Positions 23,375-26,233 of a DNA stretch of 26,233 bases are shown in pieces. Position 1 is the first letter of the stretch, and the number at the start of each line of letters is the position of its first letter. Location of the stretch: assembly GCA_023430685.1 (NCBI GenBank), contig JAEYZH010000015.1:1-26233 (forward strand), written 5' to 3'. Position numbers and translations under genes: made by a program. The DNA comes from Pseudomonadota bacterium (GTDB taxonomy: Bacteria; Pseudomonadota; Gammaproteobacteria; Xanthomonadales; Rhodanobacteraceae). The notes below the pieces were generated by a model, which did no database searches, was not told the origin of the DNA, and saw nothing but the letters and a program-made list of their open reading frames with translations.

Positions 23375-24641
23375 GCGCCCTCGACCAGCGGCAGGCGCTG
23401 CGCGAGCAGGTGCAGCAGGTGCGCGCGCAGCGCTTCGCGGCTGATGCCGTCGAGCGTCGCGCCGCAGAATGCCGAAACCAGCAGGCGCCGCGCGGCCTCG
23501 CGCGGGATCCCGCGCGTGCGCAGGTAGAACAGCGCCTGCTCGTCGAGCTGGCCCACGGTCGCGCCGTGTGCCGCGGTCACTTCGTCGGCATGGATCACGA
23601 GCACGGGCTGCGTATCGATCTCGGCCTGGGCCGACAGCAGCAGGTTCTTGCTGGACAGCTGCGCGTCCGCGCCGTCGGCGCCGGCCTCGATCGTGATCGC
23701 GCCGTGGAACACGCCGCGCGCGCGCTGGTCGGCGGCGCCGCGCCAGGCGATGTCGCACGCGGTGTCGCGCTCGAGGTGGCGCACGTCGAGGCGCGTATCG
23801 GCATGCTGGCGACCGGTCAGCGCGAACGTCCCGCGCGAAACCAGCCGCGCCCCCGGGCCTGCAAGGTCGACGCGGAAGTCGTGGCGCACGAGGCGCGCGC
23901 CGAGTTCGAGCGCATGCGCCGAGACGCAGGCGCCGCGGTCGAGCCGGAACGCGTCGTGCCGGACCAGCGTCGAGTCCGCGCCCGCATCCTGCAGCTGCAG
24001 CAGGTCGAGCCGCGCTCCGGCCGCGAGCGCGTAGTCGGCGACGAGGTTGCCGAGGTGAGCCTGCGCGCCGGCCCCTGCATGGTGTTCGACCAGCGTCAAC
24101 GCGGCGCCCTCGCCGAGTTCGACCCGCAATCGCGCCTGCCACGCAAGGTCGCGGTCGGTGGGCGCACCGATGAAGACGAGGTGCAGCGGCGCGTCGATGC
24201 GCGCGCCGCCAGCGACGCGCACGAGCGCGCCGTCGGCGACCAGCGCGGTATTGAGACGCACGAACGCGTCGGCGCGTCCACCTACGTCCCCGGCCAGCAG
24301 CGACGCGAGTTGCGCCGGCTCGGTCGACAGCGGCAGCAGCGTGAGCCCCTCGACTTCGCGTTGGTCCGACAGGTCGGCGCGGAACACGCCGTTGACGAAC
24401 ACGAGCCGCGGCCCGTCGATGCCGGGCAACGCATACGTCTCCGCGGCGACTTCGCGCCCTGCCGCGCCGGCATCGCCCGCGACGAAGCGTCGCTGCTCGA
24501 GCGCGCGCAGCGTGGTGTACTTCCAGGCCTCGTCGCGCGTTCCCGGAAGTCCGTCGCGGCGCAGGGCGGCGACCGCCGCGCTTCGCGCCGCGGGCCCGGC
24601 TGGCACGTCCTCGAGCAGCGATTCGAGCAGCGCCACGGCCA

Positions 24642-24642
<1 letters not shown>
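23371..24642 (-). CDS. sufD: SufD, Fe-S cluster scaffold subunit
   Basis: The 423-residue subunit of the SufBC2D scaffold starts MAVALLESLLED. Typical elements are the N-terminal RDEAWKYTTL (about 36-45), the right-handed beta-helix core and the C-terminal ADEVTAAHGATVGQLD with H359, the counterpart of the E. coli SufD histidine needed for cluster formation, followed by LFYLRTRGIPREAARRLLV. The start codon shares one base with the sufC stop (TGATG), indicating translational coupling. Twelve more codons are open upstream, but they lie inside sufC and are unlikely to be used. Confidence 0.96.
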
Positions 24643-25403
<761 letters not shown>

Positions 25404-25406
25404 GGC

Positions 25407-25880
25407 TTACCCGTTTCCCTTGATGCGGTCGCGCTCAGCGCGCTCGAACTCGTCGACGTCCAGCTTGTCCTTGGGCCGCCCGGTGGCCCGCTTGTTCCTG
25501 AGCAGATCGTCGCGCGCGATCACTCGCAGCGGTATGCCTTCATAGCGCGCATGAAACGCGCGCGGCAGGCATTCATCGAAATCCAGCCCCGTCAGGAACG
25601 TCATCAGGTCGATGCGATGGGGTTCGCGGCCAAGCTGGATCACCGTGTTCTCGTCCATCAGATCGGCCATCGTCAGTCCGAGCGCGCCGAATCCGAACTC
25701 GTCGAGTGCCGCCAGAATCTTCCGCGCATTCGCCTCATCGCGGCGGATCCAGAAGTCGATGTCGCCCGTGCCGCGCGGATAGCCGTGCACCGCAACCGCG
25801 TGGGCTCCTACCAGCATGAACGTGACGTCATGCTCGGCGAGCAATCGCAAGAACTCTTTCAAGTCCTGGCTCAACGCCAT
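25407..25880 (-). CDS. Nucleotidyltransferase of the MNT/DUF6036-like superfamily
   Basis: A 157-residue protein with a polymerase-beta-type nucleotidyltransferase fold. LVGAHAVAVHGYPRGTGDIDFWI (23-45) provides the G-x-x-[AV] helix and the D40-x-D42 metal pair, and RIDLM adds D91 as a third carboxylate. The C-terminal KRATGRPKDKLDVDEFERA is typical of this group, which includes AbiEii-like and antitoxin- or toxin-like enzymes. It overlaps the preceding 77-residue gene by 53 bases and ends 3 bases before sufC, so it lies inside the suf operon. It is not a known SUF component. A toxin-antitoxin or tRNA/protein nucleotidylation role is possible but not shown. The intact motif suggests an active enzyme. 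Confidence 0.85.
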   Translation of the reverse strand: MALSQDLKEFLRLLAEHDVTFMLVGAHAVAVHGYPRGTGDIDFWIRRDEANARKILAALDEFGFGALGLTMADLMDENTVIQLGREPHRIDLMTFLTGLDFDECLPRAFHARYEGIPLRVIARDDLLRNKRATGRPKDKLDVDEFERAERDRIKGNG

Positions 25881-26061
25881 ATCGCCACCTCAGGTGCCGA
25901 GCGCGCAGCTCGATCATTGCCATCAACCGCTCGTTGGCGTCTAACCGGCTCCACTGCGTCACCTCGCTGGGTTGCTCGCCTACGCGGTACTTTGTCGCCA
26001 CGCGATCGATGCGCCCCGTGCCGATCAGTTCCTTCAGATCCTTCTCTACCGTGGCATTCAT
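25828..26061 (-). CDS. Small (77 aa) partner protein of the nucleotidyltransferase
   Basis: The product starts MNATVEKDLKELIGTGRIDRVATKYR and ends GVEPGLERVLAIARRA. The pattern 'W-x-R, then E-R-L-x-A, then R-x-R-H-x-x-W, then G-x-E-P-x-x-x-R-V' recalls short proteins commonly encoded just ahead of nucleotidyltransferases of this type. Its start overlaps the sufB stop (ATGA) and its last 53 bases overlap the nucleotidyltransferase start in another frame, strong signs that it is translated. It is mostly helical and charged, with no DNA-binding motif that I can name. It may be the regulator or antitoxin of the pair (inference). Confidence 0.75.
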   Translation of the reverse strand: MNATVEKDLKELIGTGRIDRVATKYRVGEQPSEVTQWSRLDANERLMAMIELRARHLRWRYGVEPGLERVLAIARRA

Positions 26062-26233
26062 CCCACCGCCCCTTCGAGCGAGACCTCGAGCAGCTTCTTC
26101 GCCTCGACGACGAACTCCATCGGCAATTCGCGGAACACCTGCTTGCAGAAGCCGTCGACGATCATCGAGACCGCGTCCTCCTCGCTGATGCCGCGCGATC
26201 GGCAATAGAACAGCTGGTCATCGGAGATCTTCG
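26058..26233 (-). CDS. sufB: SufB, Fe-S cluster scaffold subunit (C-terminal end, partial)
   Basis: The window ends inside this gene. The visible 57 residues read KISDDQLFYCRSRGISEED, then VSMIVDGFCKQVFRELPMEF and VVEAKKLLEVSLEGAVG, the standard C-terminus of SufB, including the conserved CRSRGI (persulfide-relay region cysteine) and GF-x-x-x-V. It is the first suf gene seen on the - strand. The stop overlaps the next small gene as ATGA. Any regulatory region of the operon, such as an IscR or SufR gene, would lie beyond the right edge. Confidence 0.95.
   Translation of the reverse strand, partial: KISDDQLFYCRSRGISEEDAVSMIVDGFCKQVFRELPMEFVVEAKKLLEVSLEGAVG

Overview
The window is a high-GC, densely coding chromosomal segment from a Gram-negative bacterium. 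Outer-membrane TonB receptors, signal-peptide proteins, a SUF operon without an Isc-type arrangement, TAGAAT-type -10 boxes and secreted proteins ending in an IFxDGFE-like tail suggest a gammaproteobacterium of the Lysobacterales (Xanthomonadales), in the Dokdonella/Rhodanobacter neighbourhood. That placement is inference from gene content; no rRNA gene is present.

Layout. (1) 1-1457, + strand: the tail of an unidentified gene, then a cytoplasmic DegS/NarX-type histidine kinase and its NarL-type response regulator, translationally coupled. (2) 1544-4471, - strand: two tandem paralogous secreted beta-propeller-like proteins separated by an inverted pair of REP-like palindromes. (3) 4555-6045, - strand: an M20 metallopeptidase. 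A 321-base spacer with a complex operator-like repeat leads to comEA (+). (4) 6906-8561, + strand: SET-domain protein, GNAT acetyltransferase and HutD/Ves-family protein. (5) About 8600-17870: an iron island bounded by two Fur-box promoters that face each other. From the left run fiu (catecholate siderophore receptor), piuC and a small membrane protein. From the right runs a five-gene operon: PepSY membrane protein, DUF2271 protein carrying an SGAT flavinylation motif, DUF4198 protein, ApbE flavin transferase and a membrane-anchored NADPH flavoprotein reductase. The two units converge on a 3.5-copy tandem repeat of about 106 bp. (6) 17975-22075: a delta-60 repeat secreted protein, a Rieske ferredoxin, a second GNAT enzyme and a CSLREA/parallel beta-helix secreted protein. 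(7) 22127-26233, - strand: sufB (partial), a two-gene insertion (77-residue protein plus nucleotidyltransferase), sufC, sufD and sufS.

How it fits together. The iron island reads as one system. Fiu takes up ferric catecholates. The reductase operon can be read as an NADPH -> FAD -> FMN -> PepSY (probably haem) -> covalent periplasmic FMN chain that would reduce Fe(III) in the periplasm, with ApbE loading the FMN. SUF then uses the iron for Fe-S clusters. Independently, four secreted proteins from three fold types in this window share a short C-terminal signature (D-x-[ILV]-F-x-D-[GA]-[FV]-[DE]), which may be an undescribed sorting or anchoring tag. The most unusual arrangement is the nucleotidyltransferase pair embedded, with overlapping reading frames, between sufB and sufC.
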